Source: Terrabacter sp. Root181 (lineage in GTDB: Bacteria > Actinomycetota > Actinomycetes > Actinomycetales > Dermatophilaceae). Taken from it: 64,000 nucleotides of DNA. The translations under genes were made by a program, and so were the position numbers. Positions 33,911 through 43,171 of this stretch are shown here, piece after piece. The stretch is from assembly GCF_001428505.1 (NCBI RefSeq), contig NZ_LMHU01000001.1, positions 1,752,116 through 1,816,115 on the forward strand. Direction: 5' to 3'. The first letter of the stretch is position 1. Every line of letters starts with the position of its first letter. The notes under the pieces were generated by a model. The model was given only the letters and a program-made list of their open reading frames with translations, had not been told where the DNA came from and did no database searches.

Positions 33911-34669
33911 TCACGACACGAGGGCGGCGCCGAGGTCGGCGGGCAGCAGGAGGCGGCGGCGGATGAGCGAGGCCTGCACGCCGGCGGTGATCGACTGCGT
34001 CGCCATGATCGCGAAGAGGACCAGCACCTGCGCCGTCGCGGCCTGGACGGCACTGCCGCCGCCGAGCATGACGCCGATGAAGGCGCCGGGCAGGGTGACG
34101 ATGCCCGACGTGCGCACCTGGTCGAGGCTCGGGACGATGCCCTCGGGCACCCGGCGGGCGATGATCTCGTCGATGGCCTGGCTCGAGGTGAGACCGAGCG
34201 ACAGCGACGCCTCGTACTGCCCGTGCTCCTCACGCAGCGCCGCGAAGGTGCGCCGGCCGACGAGGGTGTGCACCGTCATCGTGTTGCCGATGACGATGCC
34301 CGCGATCGGGATCACCGCGATGCCCGTCAGCGGCACCGAGCCGGTGGCCAGCACGATGGCCACGACCGGCACCACGCCGCACGCCATCGCCGCGGCGGCC
34401 CACGGCCACGTGCGGGGTGCGTCGACGCGCCTGGACGTCGTCACGACCGCCATCGCGAACATGACGAAGACGGCGACGAACGAGAGCCAGAGCGAGCCCA
34501 CGACCGCGGTGATGATGAGCGCGACGAGCGAGAGCTGCACGACGGCGCGCGCACCGGCGACCACCGACGCTCGACCGAGGCCGATGCCGCCGAGGCGGTT
34601 GGCGACGACCGTCACGGCAAGGAGGATGACGAGGCACAGGGCCACGGGCCAGCCGGGGGAGACGTCCAC
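33911..34669 (-). CDS. FetB-like ABC transporter permease (UPF0014)
   Basis: 252 residues, about 7 membrane helices, of the FetB/UPF0014 family. In E. coli FetB pairs with the ATPase FetA to export iron under oxidative stress. Family features include [26 protein letters not shown] and the [14 protein letters not shown] block. No fetA-like ATPase is adjacent, so its partner must be elsewhere. Start GTG 34669 follows TAGCGT-N6 on the - strand. It is convergent with trmD, with 16 bases between the stops. Confidence 0.88.
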   Translation of the reverse strand: MDVSPGWPVALCLVILLAVTVVANRLGGIGLGRASVVAGARAVVQLSLVALIITAVVGSLWLSFVAVFVMFAMAVVTTSRRVDAPRTWPWAAAAMACGVVPVVAIVLATGSVPLTGIAVIPIAGIVIGNTMTVHTLVGRRTFAALREEHGQYEASLSLGLTSSQAIDEIIARRVPEGIVPSLDQVRTSGIVTLPGAFIGVMLGGGSAVQAATAQVLVLFAIMATQSITAGVQASLIRRRLLLPADLGAALVS

Positions 34670-34675
34670 GGGCCC

Positions 34676-34681
34676 ACGCTA
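34676..34681 (-). promoter_or_regulatory. Leaderless -10 of the fetB-like gene
   Basis: TAGCGT on the - strand, 6 bases before GTG 34669. Confidence 0.5.
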
Positions 34682-34778
34682 AGGCACCGACCGCCGCCGC
34701 CAGCGGCACCCCGACCGGGTCGGCGACCGGGTCGGCAGGCGCGGTCAGGTGGGCGCCGATTTCTGGTATGCCGTGTGC

Positions 34779-34791
34779 TCTGGCAGACTTG
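34779..34791 (+). promoter_or_regulatory. rplS promoter core
   Basis: TCTGGCAGACTT, almost the same as the rpsP element. It leaves a leader of about 150 bases that includes a CCCCTG-cca-CAGGGG hairpin. Between 34670 and 34944 I see no other gene. Confidence 0.4.
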
Positions 34792-34944
34792 CTCCTTGCG
34801 TCCGGCACACGACGGCCCCTGCCACAGGGGGAGTCGGGTCACCACCGAGCTCGACCAGATCCACCGGTGACTCGACGCGGCCCGACGGACGCGACCCACA
34901 CCTTTGTGACGAGTGGCCTGTGGCACCCAGGAAAGCGAAGCATC

Positions 34945-35319
34945 ATGCACACGTTTGACGAGATCAACGCCGCATCGCTGCGCTCGGACGTTCCCGAGTT
35001 CCGCGCCGGCGACACCCTCAAGGTCCACGTCAAGGTCATCGAGGGCACGCGCTCGCGCGTCCAGGTGTTCCAGGGCATCGTCATCCGTCGCCACGGCGGC
35101 GGCATCGGCGAGACCTTCACGGTCCGCAAGATCTCCTTCGGTGTCGGCGTCGAGCGCACCTTCCCGGTGCACACCCCGGTCATCGACAAGATCGAGGTCG
35201 TCACCCGCGGTGACGTCCGTCGCGCGAAGCTCTACTACCTCCGTGGTCTGCGCGGCAAGGCCGCCAAGATCCGCGAGAAGCGCGACAGCATCCCGGCCAA
35301 GACCGGCGCCAAGAGCTGA
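34945..35319 (+). CDS. rplS: 50S ribosomal protein L19
   Basis: 124 residues; L19 sits at the 30S-50S interface. [28 protein letters not shown] and [11 protein letters not shown] are standard, and the C-terminus [10 protein letters not shown] is basic. ATG 34945 is preceded by AGGAAAG about 8 bases upstream. Upstream in-frame codons cover the leader only. Next comes the lepB pair. Confidence 0.97.
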   Translation: MHTFDEINAASLRSDVPEFRAGDTLKVHVKVIEGTRSRVQVFQGIVIRRHGGGIGETFTVRKISFGVGVERTFPVHTPVIDKIEVVTRGDVRRAKLYYLRGLRGKAAKIREKRDSIPAKTGAKS

Positions 35320-35361
35320 CGACCTGCTGACGCAGCCGTCCGTCTAGTCACGCGAGGCGCG

Positions 35362-36102
35362 GTGGACCCCGAGCGGGCCGTCCCGGAGACATCCGGGACG
35401 CCGCCAGAGACGGGATCCGCCGCGCCTTCGTCGCGCCCGGGTGCCCCAGCGGCGTATGCCGCGGCGCGGCGTCACCGGTGGCTGCTCGGTCCCGCGCTCC
35501 TGCTGCTCGCGATCGTCGTCATCCGGGCCTTCCTCGTCACGCCCTTCGGCATCCCGAGCGAGTCGATGCAGGACACGCTGCTCATCGGCGACCGCATCCT
35601 CGTCAGCCGCACCACGGCCCCGGCCGACCTCCAGCGCGGCGACATCGTCGTCTTCGACGCGTCCCAGGCGTTCAACCTGCGCGTGCCGGAGCGCGGCATC
35701 GTGCAGACGCTCGTCGAGGCGGTCGAGAGCCTGGCCGGCAAGGGCCAGCCCACCGACTACGTCAAGCGCGTCATCGGCCTGCCGGGCGACCACGTCCGGT
35801 GCTGCGCGGCCGACGGACGCCTCGAGGTCAACGGGGTCGCCGTCACCGAGCCCTACGTCGCGCCCGGCCAGAAACCGAGCAGCATGTCCTTCGACGTGAC
35901 GGTCCCACCCGACCGGTTCTGGGTCATGGGAGACAACCGCGGCTCGTCCGCCGACTCCCGGGCGCACCTCGGCGACCCGGGTGGCGGCATGGTCCCGGGG
36001 GACGACATCATCGGCAAGGTTTGGGTGCGATACTGGCCGCTCGGTCGGCTCGGATCGGTCGACCAAGGACCAGTTGCCTCCGTCCCACGAAATGGTGAGT
36101 GA
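35362..36102 (+). CDS. lepB: Signal peptidase I (first of two)
   Basis: 246 residues. Type I signal peptidase removes signal peptides at the outer face of the membrane. One N-terminal helix (about residues 41-58) is followed by GIPSESM with catalytic Ser68 and YVKRVIGLPGD with catalytic Lys135. The MGDNRGSSADSR box is intact. The GTG 35362 is likely; the N-terminus is Pro/Ser-rich and cytosolic. Its stop overlaps the start of the second lepB (TGATG), so the paralogues are translationally coupled. Confidence 0.93.
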   Translation: MDPERAVPETSGTPPETGSAAPSSRPGAPAAYAAARRHRWLLGPALLLLAIVVIRAFLVTPFGIPSESMQDTLLIGDRILVSRTTAPADLQRGDIVVFDASQAFNLRVPERGIVQTLVEAVESLAGKGQPTDYVKRVIGLPGDHVRCCAADGRLEVNGVAVTEPYVAPGQKPSSMSFDVTVPPDRFWVMGDNRGSSADSRAHLGDPGGGMVPGDDIIGKVWVRYWPLGRLGSVDQGPVASVPRNGE

Positions 36103-36998
36103 TGTCGCAGTACACCGGACGCCCCGAGGACCCGACGCGCGGGCGCTCGGCTGACGACACCGACGGTGACCTCGACGACGACGACCTCGATGACGACTAC
36201 GACGACGAACCCCGCGGTTTCGGCGCGACGATCCTCGCCGGCACCAAGGAGCTCGTCATCGTCGTGGTCCTCGCCATGGCGCTCTCCTTCGTGGTCAAGA
36301 CGTGGCTCTTCCAGGCCTTCTACATCCCGTCGGGCTCCATGGAGAACACCCTCGTCAAGGACGACCGCGTCATCGTCAGCAAGCTGACGCCGGGCCCCCT
36401 GGACCTCAAGCGCGGCGATGTCGTCGTCTTCGAGGACCCCGGTGTGCCCAGCCCCTGGCTCGGCGACCTCTCCGAGGTGCACAGCACCGTCGGCGGTCCC
36501 TTCCACGACGCTCTCGTCTTCGTCGGCCTGCTGCCGGAGGACTCCGAGAACCACCTCATCAAGCGCGTCATCGGGCTGCCCGGCGACCACGTCCAGGCCG
36601 ACGGTGACACCGGCAAGCTCAAGGTCAACGGCGTCGAGATCACCGAGCCCTACGTCAAGCCGGGCGACTACCCGAGCGAGGGCAAGAAGTTCGACATCAC
36701 CGTCCCCGCCGGCCGCGTCTGGGTCATGGGCGACCACCGCTCCGACTCCTCCGACAGCCGCTGGCACGACGACGGCACGGGGGCCACGGGCTCCGTGCCG
36801 ATGGACAAGATCGTCGGCCGCGCCCTGTTCGTCGTGTGGCCGATCGACCACGTCACGTGGCTCGGCGTGCCCGAGCGCACCTTCTCGCAGGTGCCGTCGC
36901 CCACGACGCCGTCGACCACCCCGACGAACAAGGCGACGGTCAACCCGAGCCAGAGCGGTAAGCCCGCGTCCACGGCGACGAAGGTCGCGGCCGGCTGA
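36102..36998 (+). CDS. lepB: Signal peptidase I (second of two)
   Basis: 298 residues with a very acidic cytosolic N-terminus (about 13 Asp in residues 18-36), one membrane helix (about residues 50-66), IPSGSM with catalytic Ser79 and LIKRVIGLPGD with catalytic Lys154. The MGDHRSDSSDSR box is present. A Ser/Thr/Pro/Lys-rich C-terminal tail of about 45 residues follows, not part of the enzyme fold. An extra loop at PSPWLGDLSEVHSTVGG distinguishes it from the first copy, so the two may prefer different substrates. Confidence 0.94.
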   Translation: MSQYTGRPEDPTRGRSADDTDGDLDDDDLDDDYDDEPRGFGATILAGTKELVIVVVLAMALSFVVKTWLFQAFYIPSGSMENTLVKDDRVIVSKLTPGPLDLKRGDVVVFEDPGVPSPWLGDLSEVHSTVGGPFHDALVFVGLLPEDSENHLIKRVIGLPGDHVQADGDTGKLKVNGVEITEPYVKPGDYPSEGKKFDITVPAGRVWVMGDHRSDSSDSRWHDDGTGATGSVPMDKIVGRALFVVWPIDHVTWLGVPERTFSQVPSPTTPSTTPTNKATVNPSQSGKPASTATKVAAG

Positions 36999-37015
36999 TC
37001 GGCGCGGGCGTCACC

Positions 37016-37786
37016 ATGGCACGACCAGCACCCTCCAAGAAGCCCTCGCTGCGGGTCGAACGCGCCCTGCAGCGTTCCGGTCACCGTCTGCTCGCCGGCA
37101 TGGACGAGGTCGGACGCGGCGCGCTCGCCGGCCCCGTGAGCGTCGGCGTCGTCGTCATCGACGAGACCGTGCGGTCGGCGCCGATCGGCGTCAAGGACTC
37201 CAAGCTCCTGACCGAGCGGGCCCGCACGGTGCTCGTGCCGCGCATCCAGCGGTGGGCCGTCGCCTACGCGGTCGGGCACTCCAGCCCCGAGGAGATCGAC
37301 GAGATCGGCATCATGGGTGCGCTGCGCCTGGCCGGACTGCGAGCGCTGGGCGGCCTCGGCGTCGTGCCCGACCTCGTCATCCTCGACGGCAACCACGACT
37401 GGCTGACGGCCGCCACCGAGGTGGGGCTCTTCGCCTTCGCCGACGACTCCGGTCCGACGACGCCGCCCGTGACGACGATGATCAAGGCCGACATGAAGTG
37501 CTCCTCGGTCGCCGCGGCGAGCGTGCTGGCCAAGGTGGAGCGCGACGAGATGATGGTGGCCCTCTCGGCCGGCCACCCGGCATACGGCTGGTCGCTCAAC
37601 AAGGGCTACTCCGCGCCCGAGCACATGGACGCGCTGGCGCGCCTCGGCCCGTGCGAGCTGCACCGGCGCTCGTGGCGTCTGCCCGGCGTGTACTCCGATG
37701 CGCCGGTCGAGGTGTTGAATGAGGGGACGGAGACGTTCGCTCCGGTGCCCACCACGGCAGAGCAGACAGGGACGGCGATCAGGTGA
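37016..37786 (+). CDS. rnhB: Ribonuclease HII
   Basis: 256 residues. RNase HII nicks DNA at single ribonucleotides and degrades RNA-DNA hybrids. The catalytic DEVGRG near residue 29 and the later DGNHDW and KADMKCSSVAAASVLAKVERD motifs are intact. A C-terminal ~35-residue extension beyond the core is usual here. ATG 37016 is 17 bases after lepB. The stop overlaps the next gene as GTGA. Confidence 0.95.
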   Translation: MARPAPSKKPSLRVERALQRSGHRLLAGMDEVGRGALAGPVSVGVVVIDETVRSAPIGVKDSKLLTERARTVLVPRIQRWAVAYAVGHSSPEEIDEIGIMGALRLAGLRALGGLGVVPDLVILDGNHDWLTAATEVGLFAFADDSGPTTPPVTTMIKADMKCSSVAAASVLAKVERDEMMVALSAGHPAYGWSLNKGYSAPEHMDALARLGPCELHRRSWRLPGVYSDAPVEVLNEGTETFAPVPTTAEQTGTAIR

Positions 37787-38103
37787 GTTCGGAAGATCTC
37801 GAGAAGTACGAGACCGAGATGGAGCTCCAGCTCTACAAGGAGTACCGCGACGTCGTCGGCCTCTTCACCCACGTCGTCGAGACCGAGCGCCGCTTCTACC
37901 TCGCCAACTCGGTCGACGTGAAGGTCCGCTCCGACGGCGGTGAGGTCTTCTTCGACGTGACGATGGCCGACGCGTGGGTGTGGGACATCTACCGGCCGGC
38001 GCGCTTCGTCAAGAACGTGCGGGTCGTGACGTTCAAGGACGTCAACGTCGAGGAGCTGCCCAAGCCCGACATCAAGCTGCCGGAGAACGGCGACTTCAGC
38101 TGA
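37783..38103 (+). CDS. DUF2469 family protein
   Basis: 106 residues, acidic, with the conserved DUF2469 pattern: LEKYETEMELQLYKEYRDVV, then VETERRFYLAN and DAWVWDIYRPARFVKNVRV. The family is nearly restricted to actinobacteria and always sits between rnhB and yraN; its function is unknown. GTG 37783 overlaps the rnhB stop. A hairpin follows. Confidence 0.93.
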   Translation: MSSEDLEKYETEMELQLYKEYRDVVGLFTHVVETERRFYLANSVDVKVRSDGGEVFFDVTMADAWVWDIYRPARFVKNVRVVTFKDVNVEELPKPDIKLPENGDFS

Positions 38104-38107
38104 GCCC

Positions 38108-38129
38108 AGGGGGTTCGTCCACACCCCCT
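38108..38129 (+). terminator. Hairpin after DUF2469
   Basis: AGGGGGT and ACCCCCT pair perfectly across an 8-base loop, 5 bases after the stop. Confidence 0.55.
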
Positions 38130-38205
38130 CGCCGATCGCGTATGCCGTCCACAGCCTCGCGCTGACGGGTGTCCCCGCCCGGTCGGTGCCGGGAGGGTGG
38201 TCGCC

Positions 38206-38571
38206 ATGGACCTCTCCACCCGCGCCCTCGGCGACTACGGCGAACGGCTCGCGTGCCGCTACCTGCTCGGCCAGGGCTTGACGATCCTCGACCGCAACTG
38301 GCGCTGCGTGCGGGGCGAGATCGACGTCGTCGCCGTCGACGGCCGCGAGCTCGTCGTCTGCGAGGTCAAGACCCGCACGAGCGAGGCCTACGGCGCACCG
38401 TTCGAGGCCGTGACGTGGGCCAAGCAGCGCCGCCTGCGACGACTGGCCGGACTCTGGCGCGACGACCACGACGATCTCGCGCGCGGTCTCGCCCTGCGCA
38501 TCGACGTCATCTCGATCCTGCGGCCGCGACGTGGCCGGGCACGGCTCCAGTACCTGCGGGGGGTGTGCTGA
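38206..38571 (+). CDS. YraN/UPF0102 family endonuclease-like protein
   Basis: 121 residues of UPF0102, which has a restriction-endonuclease-like (PD-(D/E)XK) core: LGDYGERLACRYL, NWRCVRGEIDVV and EVKTRTSEAYG carry the Glu/Asp/Glu-x-Lys residues. The role is unproven; gene context with comM and dprA suggests DNA processing. ATG 38206 has a GGGAGGGTGG Shine-Dalgarno. It overlaps comM as TGATG. Confidence 0.92.
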   Translation: MDLSTRALGDYGERLACRYLLGQGLTILDRNWRCVRGEIDVVAVDGRELVVCEVKTRTSEAYGAPFEAVTWAKQRRLRRLAGLWRDDHDDLARGLALRIDVISILRPRRGRARLQYLRGVC

Positions 38572-40133
38572 TGGGACAGGGACTCGGACGCACGCGGTCG
38601 GTGGGGCTGCGCGGCGTCACCGGATTCGTCGTCGACGTCGAGGCCCATGTGGCGCCGGGCCTGCCGGGCTTCGCGATCAGCGGTCTCGGGGACTCGGCGG
38701 TGAAGCAGTCGTCCGATCGGATCAAGGCGGCCGCCGGCCTCATCGACGACATGGTGGTGAGCCAGCGACGGGTCACGGTCAACCTGTCGCCGGCGGGGGA
38801 GCGCAAGGTCGGCACGGGGTTCGACCTCGCCATCTTCGTCGCGGTGGGCGCCGCGATGAGGCTCGTGCCCACCGCGGTCGTGCGCGACGTCGTGCACATC
38901 GGGGAGGTGGGCCTCGACGGCACGGTGCGCGCCGTCCCGGGGGTGCTGCCGCTCGTGCGCACGGCAGCCATGGCGGGCGTGCGCCACGTCGTCGTGCCGG
39001 TGGCCAACGCCGGTGAGGCCCGGCTCGTGTCCGGCGTCCAGGTGCATCCGGTGGCCGACGTCCCCGAGCTCGTCCGGCGCTACGACGCACTGGGCAAGGG
39101 CAGAGGCGTCGAGGACGTGCAGGTGCCGGCCGTCGTGGAGCCGCCGCCCGAGCCCGTGCGCGACCTCAGCGAGGTCGTCGGGCAGGCCGACGCGAAGCTC
39201 GCCCTCGAGATCGCGGCCGCTGGTGGTCACCACCTCCTGCTCGCCGGGCCGCCCGGCGCCGGCAAGACGATGCTGGCCGAGCGGCTGCCGGGACTGCTGC
39301 CGGCGCTGGGCGAGGCCGAGTCGATGGAGGTCACGGCGATCCACTCGGTGCTCGGCGCCCTCGGGGCCGGCGAGGACGTCCGGCTCATCTCGAGGCCCCC
39401 CTTCGTCGCGCCCCACCACGGTGCCTCGCAGGCCGCCGTCATCGGTGGTGGCAGCGGGCACATCCGTCCCGGCGCCATCACCCAGGCCCACCGCGGTGTC
39501 CTCTTCCTCGACGAGACACCAGAGTTCGACAAGGGCGTGCTCCAGTCGCTGCGCACCCCGCTCGAGCGCGGGACGGTCTCCATCGCCCGCGCCCAGGAGA
39601 CCGTGACGTTCCCTTCGCGCTTCCAGCTCGTCCTCGCCGCCAACCCGTGTCCCTGCGGCAACGGCTGGGGCAAGGGTCTCGACTGCACGTGCACCCCACT
39701 GATGCGCCGGTCCTACTTCGGCAAGCTGAGCGGGCCGCTGCTCGACCGGGTCGACCTCCAGGTCCACGTCCAGCCTCCCGGGCTCTCGATGGCCGGGGCG
39801 GCACCCGGCGAGTCCTCCGCCGCGGTGGCGTCCCGGGTGGCCGGTGCCCGCGACGCGCAGGGAGAGCGCTGGCGAGCGGTGCTCGGACGACGTCGTGGCG
39901 TCAATGCCGACGTCCCCGGCTCGGTGCTGCGCGGCCGGCCCTGGCGGCTTCCGACTTCAGCGACGACCACCCTCGACCGCGCCCTCGAGAGCGGGGCACT
40001 CAGCCTCAGGGGCTACGACCGCACGCTCCGGTGCGCCTGGACCATCGCCGACGTCATGGGTCTGCAGCGGCCCGGGCGCGCGGAGGTCGACCTGGCGCTG
40101 TCACTGCGCCACCGGGCCGGGGCGGCCGCATGA
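38571..40133 (+). CDS. ComM/YifB family Mg-chelatase-like AAA ATPase
   Basis: 520 residues. In Haemophilus and Vibrio ComM is a helicase that promotes branch migration during natural transformation; outside competent bacteria its role is unclear. An N-terminal Lon-like domain (VEAHVAPGLPGFAISGLGD) precedes the AAA domain with Walker A GPPGAGKT near residue 228, Walker B GVLFLDETPEF and a C-terminal Mg-chelatase lid. A cysteine-rich segment NPCPCGNGWGKGLDCTC is characteristic. Overlap with yraN and nearness to dprA make one DNA-processing operon. Confidence 0.94.
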   Translation: MGQGLGRTRSVGLRGVTGFVVDVEAHVAPGLPGFAISGLGDSAVKQSSDRIKAAAGLIDDMVVSQRRVTVNLSPAGERKVGTGFDLAIFVAVGAAMRLVPTAVVRDVVHIGEVGLDGTVRAVPGVLPLVRTAAMAGVRHVVVPVANAGEARLVSGVQVHPVADVPELVRRYDALGKGRGVEDVQVPAVVEPPPEPVRDLSEVVGQADAKLALEIAAAGGHHLLLAGPPGAGKTMLAERLPGLLPALGEAESMEVTAIHSVLGALGAGEDVRLISRPPFVAPHHGASQAAVIGGGSGHIRPGAITQAHRGVLFLDETPEFDKGVLQSLRTPLERGTVSIARAQETVTFPSRFQLVLAANPCPCGNGWGKGLDCTCTPLMRRSYFGKLSGPLLDRVDLQVHVQPPGLSMAGAAPGESSAAVASRVAGARDAQGERWRAVLGRRRGVNADVPGSVLRGRPWRLPTSATTTLDRALESGALSLRGYDRTLRCAWTIADVMGLQRPGRAEVDLALSLRHRAGAAA

Positions 40134-40199
40134 GGGCGGCTGCACCGGACCGTCGGCCTGCCGCCGGTCGTCCCACGATCAGCACGCAGGGGGTTCCAG

Positions 40200-41306
40200 G
40201 TGGACGCTGACCGGTTTGCTCGCGCGGCGCTGTCCCGGGTCGCGGAGCCGTGCGACAAGGAGGTGCCCGGTCTCATCGACGAGCTGGGGGCCGTCGAGAC
40301 CTTGGGGCGCCTCCGCGCCGGTCACGGCACGCTCGCCAGGTTCCGAGCGCGACTGGCGTCGGTCGACACCGAGCGCGACCTCGACATCGCCGCGAAGGTG
40401 GGCGCTCGCGTCGTCGTGCCCGGCGACGACGAGTGGCCCGACCGCCTCAGCGAGATCCCGGTGCCGCCGTACTGCCTCTGGGTCCGTGGACCGCTCGACC
40501 TCGCCGAGACCGTGGAGCGCTCCGTCGCGATCGTCGGCTCACGGACCGCCACCGGCTACGGCGAGCAGGTGGCCGCCGACCTCGCGGCCGGCGTCGCCCA
40601 GCGAGGGTGGGCGGTCGTGTCGGGCGCGGCGTTCGGCATCGACGGCAGCGCGCACCGCGGCGCTCTGGCCGTCGACGGCGCCACGGTCGCCGTCCTCGCC
40701 GGCGGCGTCGAGCGGCCCTACCCCTCGGCACACGCAACCCTCATCGCGCGCATCGCCCGCGACGGGCTCGTCGTCTCCGAGGTGGCTCCCGGGTCGGCAC
40801 CGATGAAGTCACGGTTCCTCGCACGCAACCGCTTGATCGCGGGGATGACGCGAGGCACGGTCGTCGTCGAGGCCGACCTGCGCTCCGGGTCGCGCAACAC
40901 CGTCAAGCACGCCATCGATGCCGGCCGTCACGTCGGAGCCGTGCCCGGACCGACGACGTCGATGACCTCGGCCGGCTGCCACCAGGAGATCCGCGACGGT
41001 CGGGCCGTGCTCGTCACGAGCGCCGACGAGGTCATCGACCTCGTCGGCGATCTCGGCGACGACGCGTGCGAGCCGGCCCGCGGGCCGGTGCGGCCGGAGG
41101 ACGACCTGCCGCCCCTGGACGCGTCGGTTCTCGAGGCCGTGCCCTTCCGTTCGGCTATCACCCTCGACGCGGTCGTCCGCCAGGTCGCGCACGCTCCGCT
41201 CATGGTCCGGGCAGCGCTCGGACGCCTCGAGCGGCTGGGCCTCGTGACGGAATCCGCCGGCACGTGGCGGAAGCGCCCCCAGCCCCGCTCCGCGAAGTCC
41301 GGGTGA
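40200..41306 (+). CDS. dprA: DNA processing protein DprA
   Basis: 368 residues. DprA binds incoming single-stranded DNA and loads RecA. The Rossmann core shows VAIVGSRTATGYG, SGAAFGIDGSAHRGAL, the VLAGGVERPYPSAH segment and RNRLIAGM, with the SGSRNT motif after it. A C-terminal winged-helix-like domain (about residues 300-360) follows. Start GTG 40200 has GGGGGTT upstream. Five 21-bp repeats begin 14 bases after the stop. Confidence 0.94.
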   Translation: MDADRFARAALSRVAEPCDKEVPGLIDELGAVETLGRLRAGHGTLARFRARLASVDTERDLDIAAKVGARVVVPGDDEWPDRLSEIPVPPYCLWVRGPLDLAETVERSVAIVGSRTATGYGEQVAADLAAGVAQRGWAVVSGAAFGIDGSAHRGALAVDGATVAVLAGGVERPYPSAHATLIARIARDGLVVSEVAPGSAPMKSRFLARNRLIAGMTRGTVVVEADLRSGSRNTVKHAIDAGRHVGAVPGPTTSMTSAGCHQEIRDGRAVLVTSADEVIDLVGDLGDDACEPARGPVRPEDDLPPLDASVLEAVPFRSAITLDAVVRQVAHAPLMVRAALGRLERLGLVTESAGTWRKRPQPRSAKSG

Positions 41307-41319
41307 CCGCCCGCCCCCG

Positions 41320-41416
41320 CTCGAGGGAGCGCCCGCCCCACTCGAGTGAGCGCCCGGCTCGTTCACGTGAGGGCCCGGCTCGTTCGAGTGAGCGCCCCGT
41401 CCCACTCGAGTGGCCC
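41320..41416 (+). repeat. 21-bp tandem repeat array (about five units)
   Basis: Units beginning at 41320, 41341, 41362, 41383 and about 41405 repeat with a 21-22 base period. The core is CTCGAGTGAGCGCCC with changes in the first six bases. It fills much of the dprA-xerC gap (41307-41557); the rest of that gap shows no gene. Inverted copies of the unit occur at 43172-43206. Confidence 0.8.
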
Positions 41417-41557
41417 ATGCGTCTCACGCGTCACACCCCACGGCGGTGACGGACGCGACCAAGCGGCCACTCGACGGGGTGGTGCGACTGGCCGGGGTCG
41501 GGGGTTCGACCCGGTGTGGTGCTTGCCATGCGGCGGGCGCTTTGCGATGGTGCGGGA

Positions 41558-42496
41558 GTGACGGATGTGGTGAAGGCGGTGCCCGACGTGCTCGAACGGC
41601 ACTCGGAGCTGCTCCACGCCTACTCGCGCCACCTCGGAGCGGAGCGAGGTCGCTCGGTCCACACCCGCCGCGCCTACCTCGGCGACGTCCGCCACTTGCT
41701 CACCTTCGCGGCCGCACGAGGCATCGACGAGATCGGCGACCTGCGCATCGGCGACCTCCGGGCCTGGCTGGGCATCCAGGCCGGCGCCGGCGCCGCGCGC
41801 TCCACCATCGCCCGTCGGGCCGCATCGGCCCGGACCTTCCTCAGGTGGGCCGAGCACACCGGCCGCATCCCCACCGACCCGTCGCTGCGCCTGGTCGCGC
41901 CGAAGCGGCACGCCACGCTTCCGGGCGTCCTGCGCCAGGGCGAGGCGACCGAGATGCTGGACCTAGCTGCGACGAGGGCCGACGACGACGACCCCGTTCA
42001 CGTGCGCGACCGTGCGATGCTCGAGCTGTTGTACGCCAGCGGGATCCGAGTGGGTGAGCTCGCAGCGCTCGACATCGACGACGTGGACCTAGCCCAGGGC
42101 GTCGTGCGCGTCATGGGCAAGGGTGCCAAGGAGCGCATCGTGCCGTTCGGCGCCCCTGCGGGCCGTGCGATCGAGGGCTGGCTGTCGGTCCGGTCGAGGC
42201 TGGCGGGTGAACACTCGGGTCCCGCGCTGTTCCTCGGACGGCGGGGCCGCCGGGTGGACGCGCGCCAGGTCCGGTCGGTTGTGCACGAGCTGCTCTCGCA
42301 CCTCCCTGACGCGCCGGACCTCGGCCCGCACGGCCTGCGTCACAGCGCGGCTACGCACCTGCTCGAGGGTGGCGCGGATCTTCGCATGGTCCAGGAGATC
42401 CTCGGCCACGCCAGTCTCGCGACGACCCAGATCTACACCCACGTCTCGGTCGACCGGCTCCGACGCAGCTACGAGCAGGCTCACCCCCGCGCCTGA
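41558..42496 (+). CDS. xerC: Tyrosine recombinase (XerC/XerD type)
   Basis: 312 residues. Xer recombinases resolve chromosome dimers at dif. An N-terminal SAM-like domain ([19 protein letters not shown]) precedes the catalytic domain with Arg in ASGIRVGEL, Lys in [23 protein letters not shown] (His and Arg), the [13 protein letters not shown] box with the nucleophile Tyr. All catalytic residues are present. GTG 41558 is chosen; the frame extends to 41516 but that would add an unlikely Met-rich start. The locus dprA-xerC-M23-rpsB is conserved in actinobacteria, so it is chromosomal, not an integrase. Confidence 0.92.
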   Translation: MTDVVKAVPDVLERHSELLHAYSRHLGAERGRSVHTRRAYLGDVRHLLTFAAARGIDEIGDLRIGDLRAWLGIQAGAGAARSTIARRAASARTFLRWAEHTGRIPTDPSLRLVAPKRHATLPGVLRQGEATEMLDLAATRADDDDPVHVRDRAMLELLYASGIRVGELAALDIDDVDLAQGVVRVMGKGAKERIVPFGAPAGRAIEGWLSVRSRLAGEHSGPALFLGRRGRRVDARQVRSVVHELLSHLPDAPDLGPHGLRHSAATHLLEGGADLRMVQEILGHASLATTQIYTHVSVDRLRRSYEQAHPRA

Positions 42497-42515
42497 CCGG
42501 TCGACGTCCGAAAGC

Positions 42516-43055
42516 TCAGGGCAGTGGGAGCAGGACCACGGGCGCTCGACCGACGAACGACAGCGGGTCGAGGTAGGTCTCATCCCTCAGCACGCCCCAG
42601 TGCAGGCAGGTTCGGGGCGCACAGTGACCGGGGGTCGACGTCACGGCACCCACGATGTCGCTGCGGGCGACGGGGGTGCCCAGAGGTGGAGCCGCTGCGA
42701 CCGGCTCGAAGGTGCTTCTCAGGCCGTCTTCGTGCGTCACGACGACGACGGCCCGCCCGGCGACGACACCGGTCCAGGAGATCCGCCCGGCGGACGGTGC
42801 TCGGACGGACTGTCCCGCAGAGGCAGCCAGATCCACGCCTCGGTGACCGGGCAGCCACGGCTGGTCGGGGCGGTCGAAGCGCCGCACCACCTCGGGACGA
42901 GGGTCGAGCGGCCAGGCCCATCGACCGGCCGCGGTCCGGGAGGGGAGCGGTCCACCCGAGGAGTCCGGGGCCCCGGACGCGGCTGGCATCGTGCCCGCAC
43001 CCGTCACGGACGCCGCTGCGAGGACGGCGCTGAGCAGTGCTGAACCGATCGACAT
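42516..43055 (-). CDS. M23 (LytM) family peptidase-like exported protein
   Basis: 179 residues. A weak N-terminal signal-like segment (SALLSAVLAAASVTGAG) is followed by a LytM domain with zinc-ligand motifs GHRGVDLAA and CLHWGVL. These cleave peptidoglycan cross-links or, if inactive, activate amidases. The domain is short, and the usual upstream His is not obvious, so activity is uncertain. The ATG 43055 is taken; TTG 43079 would give 8 more residues. It is convergent with xerC, 19 bases apart. Confidence 0.85.
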   Translation of the reverse strand: MSIGSALLSAVLAAASVTGAGTMPAASGAPDSSGGPLPSRTAAGRWAWPLDPRPEVVRRFDRPDQPWLPGHRGVDLAASAGQSVRAPSAGRISWTGVVAGRAVVVVTHEDGLRSTFEPVAAAPPLGTPVARSDIVGAVTSTPGHCAPRTCLHWGVLRDETYLDPLSFVGRAPVVLLPLP

Positions 43056-43171
43056 GACCTCATGGTCGTCCGCGTTCAACCGGGGTGGGAGGTGCGTCAG
43101 CGCACCTGTGGACGAGGATCAGGTCTCGCGAGGACATGTGGACGACGGCCGGCCTCTGGCTCGTGGGCAGA

